A DNA stretch of 5,445 nucleotides from Thermoplasmata archaeon (GTDB lineage: Archaea > Thermoplasmatota > Thermoplasmata > Lutacidiplasmatales > UBA184), in the NCBI GenBank assembly GCA_021823085.1, contig JAKAPG010000121.1, positions 1-5,445 on the forward strand. Direction: 5' to 3'. Shown here piece after piece: positions 4,194 to 5,445 of the stretch. Every line of letters begins with the position of its first letter. Within the stretch, counting starts at the first letter, position 1. A program made the position numbers and the translations under genes. The notes under the pieces were generated by a model. The model saw only the letters and a program-made list of their open reading frames with translations. It was not told the DNA's origin and ran no database searches.

Positions 4194-5445
4194 CGAACCC
4201 TTACCTCCCCGACCTGATCGACGCGGTCTACGTCGTCGCGGTCATCTTCTTCATTCTTGGCCTGCGGGCGATGAGCTCGCCCGAGACCGCCCGCCGCGGC
4301 ATCGTGCAGGCCGGCGGCGCGATGCTCGCGGCCGTCCTCGTGACCTTCCTGACGCCGGGCATCGGCATCTCCAACTTCGCCTGGATCGCCGGCGGGGTCT
4401 TCGTCGGGGGTGCGGCCGGCTACGCCTGGGCCCAGCGCGTTCGGATGACGGCGATGCCCCAAATGGTCGCCATCTTCAACGGCATGGGCGGCGGCGCAGC
4501 CGCGGCGATCGCCGCGATCGAGCTCCTTGGATCGCTCACCCACAGCACTATCGCCGGGCTGAGCATCGCCGGGGCGATTATCGGCTCGACATCGATCGCG
4601 GGGAGCATCATCGCGTTCCTCAAGCTGCAGGGCTGGATGCCATCGAAATCGGTCGTCTTCCCGGGGCAGCAGGTCGGCAACACCGCAGTGCTGGCGGTGG
4701 GAGCGGCGCTCGGGATCCTCGCGGCCGTGACGGGCAACGCGATCTGGCTCGGGCCGTTCTTCCTGCTCGTCGTCCTGTACGGGTTCCTGCTCGCGCTGCC
4801 GATCGGCGGCGCCGACATGCCGGTCGTCATCTCGCTCTTCAATGCCCTGACGGGGATCGCCGTCGCCCTGGATGGCTTCGCGCTGGTCAACGGACCCCTG
4901 GGCGACGCCGGCTACGCCATGGTCGTCGCGGGGACGCTCGTCGGGGCCGCGGGCAGCCTCCTGACGGTCCTGATGGCCCGCGCGATGAACCGGTCCCTCA
5001 CCAACGTCCTGTTCAGCGCCTTCGGTTCGAAGGAGGAGACGGGCACGACGATCGCGGGCTCGCTCAAGCCGATGGAGCCCACGGACGCGGCGGTGATGAT
5101 GGGCTACGCAGGATCGGTGATCATCGCCCCCGGCTACGGCATGGCGGTCGCCCAAGCCCAGGGGAGGGTCAAGGAGCTCGCCGACCTCCTCGAGGCGCGC
5201 GGCGTGGACGTGAAGTTCGCGATCCACCCCGTCGCAGGTCGGATGCCCGGGCACATGAACGTGCTCCTCGCCGAAGCCGGGGTCTCCTACGACAAGTTGT
5301 TCGACCGCGACGAGATCAACAACCAGTTCCCGCAGACCGATGTCGTCCTCGTGATCGGAGCGAACGATGTCGTGAACCCCGCCGCGCGGCGGGCGGGCTC
5401 GCCGCTCCAGGGCATGCCGATCCTCGACGTCGACAAGGCGCACAA
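4190..5445 (+). CDS. pntB: NAD(P) transhydrogenase subunit beta, 3'-truncated by the window
   Basis: This subunit holds most of the proton channel (dII) and the NADP(H)-binding dIII domain. 418 codons are present, still open at the right edge; family length is about 460, so roughly 40 residues are missing, including the KRS-type loop that contacts the NADP 2'-phosphate. About nine membrane helices span residues 6-262. GGADMPVVISLFNALTG (207-222) keeps D209 and N218, equivalents of E. coli beta Asp213 and Asn222. The E. coli beta His91 position reads AIFNGMGG, with Asn97 in its place. The dIII domain shows GYGMAVAQAQ (315-324), HPVAGRMPGHMNVLLAEA (346-363), DRDEIN (372-377) and GANDVVNPAA (390-399), all typical NADP-site segments. 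The GTG start overlaps the pntAB stop as GTGA. The antisense frame over this region is a GC-bias shadow. Confidence 0.96.
   Translation, partial: MTNPYLPDLIDAVYVVAVIFFILGLRAMSSPETARRGIVQAGGAMLAAVLVTFLTPGIGISNFAWIAGGVFVGGAAGYAWAQRVRMTAMPQMVAIFNGMGGGAAAAIAAIELLGSLTHSTIAGLSIAGAIIGSTSIAGSIIAFLKLQGWMPSKSVVFPGQQVGNTAVLAVGAALGILAAVTGNAIWLGPFFLLVVLYGFLLALPIGGADMPVVISLFNALTGIAVALDGFALVNGPLGDAGYAMVVAGTLVGAAGSLLTVLMARAMNRSLTNVLFSAFGSKEETGTTIAGSLKPMEPTDAAVMMGYAGSVIIAPGYGMAVAQAQGRVKELADLLEARGVDVKFAIHPVAGRMPGHMNVLLAEAGVSYDKLFDRDEINNQFPQTDVVLVIGANDVVNPAARRAGSPLQGMPILDVDKAH

Noticed and set aside
4124..5443. A long minus-strand open frame of 439 codons opposite pntAB and pntB.
   Set aside because: It is rich in Arg, Asp and His with no recognisable domain, and lies exactly opposite strongly conserved Pnt proteins. 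High third-position GC keeps antisense frames open in such DNA.

Overview
The window looks like a piece of a high-GC archaeal chromosome. The evidence is a 23S rRNA 3' end with archaeal-style sequence, a GGTGA ribosome binding site, a TATA-type promoter very close to a start codon, and frequent GTG starts. The 23S gene is followed by protein genes with no 5S rRNA nearby. This unlinked layout is known from Thermoplasma and relatives, so a GC-rich, uncultured-type Thermoplasmatota lineage is my best guess. That placement is inference; the window holds no decisive taxonomic marker beyond about 155 nt of 23S.

Layout. (1) About 1-157 is the 3' end of 23S rRNA. A 250 nt spacer follows, holding small hairpins at its start and a strong GC-rich hairpin at 204-229. 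(2) At 408-1798 on the plus strand lie three closely packed genes: an unrecognised 98-aa acidic protein, a 98-aa chagasin-family (I42) cysteine-protease-inhibitor homologue joined to it by a TGATG overlap, and, after a short gap, a helix-hairpin-helix plus RNase H-like DEDD exonuclease of the YprB type. (3) At 1724-2620 on the minus strand is an apparently solitary beta-class SPPY DNA methyltransferase, whose 3' end overlaps the exonuclease gene convergently by 75 bp. (4) A 134 bp divergent spacer carries a TATA box. From it runs a plus-strand operon, pntAA-pntAB-pntB, for the three-subunit proton-translocating NAD(P) transhydrogenase. Its genes are joined by 4-bp ATGA and GTGA overlaps, and pntB runs off the right edge.

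Function. The pnt operon encodes a membrane enzyme that uses the ion gradient to reduce NADP+ with NADH. Its membrane part is the variant in which the usual PntB histidine is Asn and a histidine sits at PntAB residue 42. The methyltransferase and the exonuclease both act on nucleic acid, but no restriction enzyme or helicase lies within the window to tie them into a system. The chagasin homologue has no signal peptide, so it should act in the cytoplasm. I see no CRISPR array, insertion sequence, tRNA or attachment site. Apart from the unrecognised 98-aa protein, I see no candidate for an undescribed multi-gene system.
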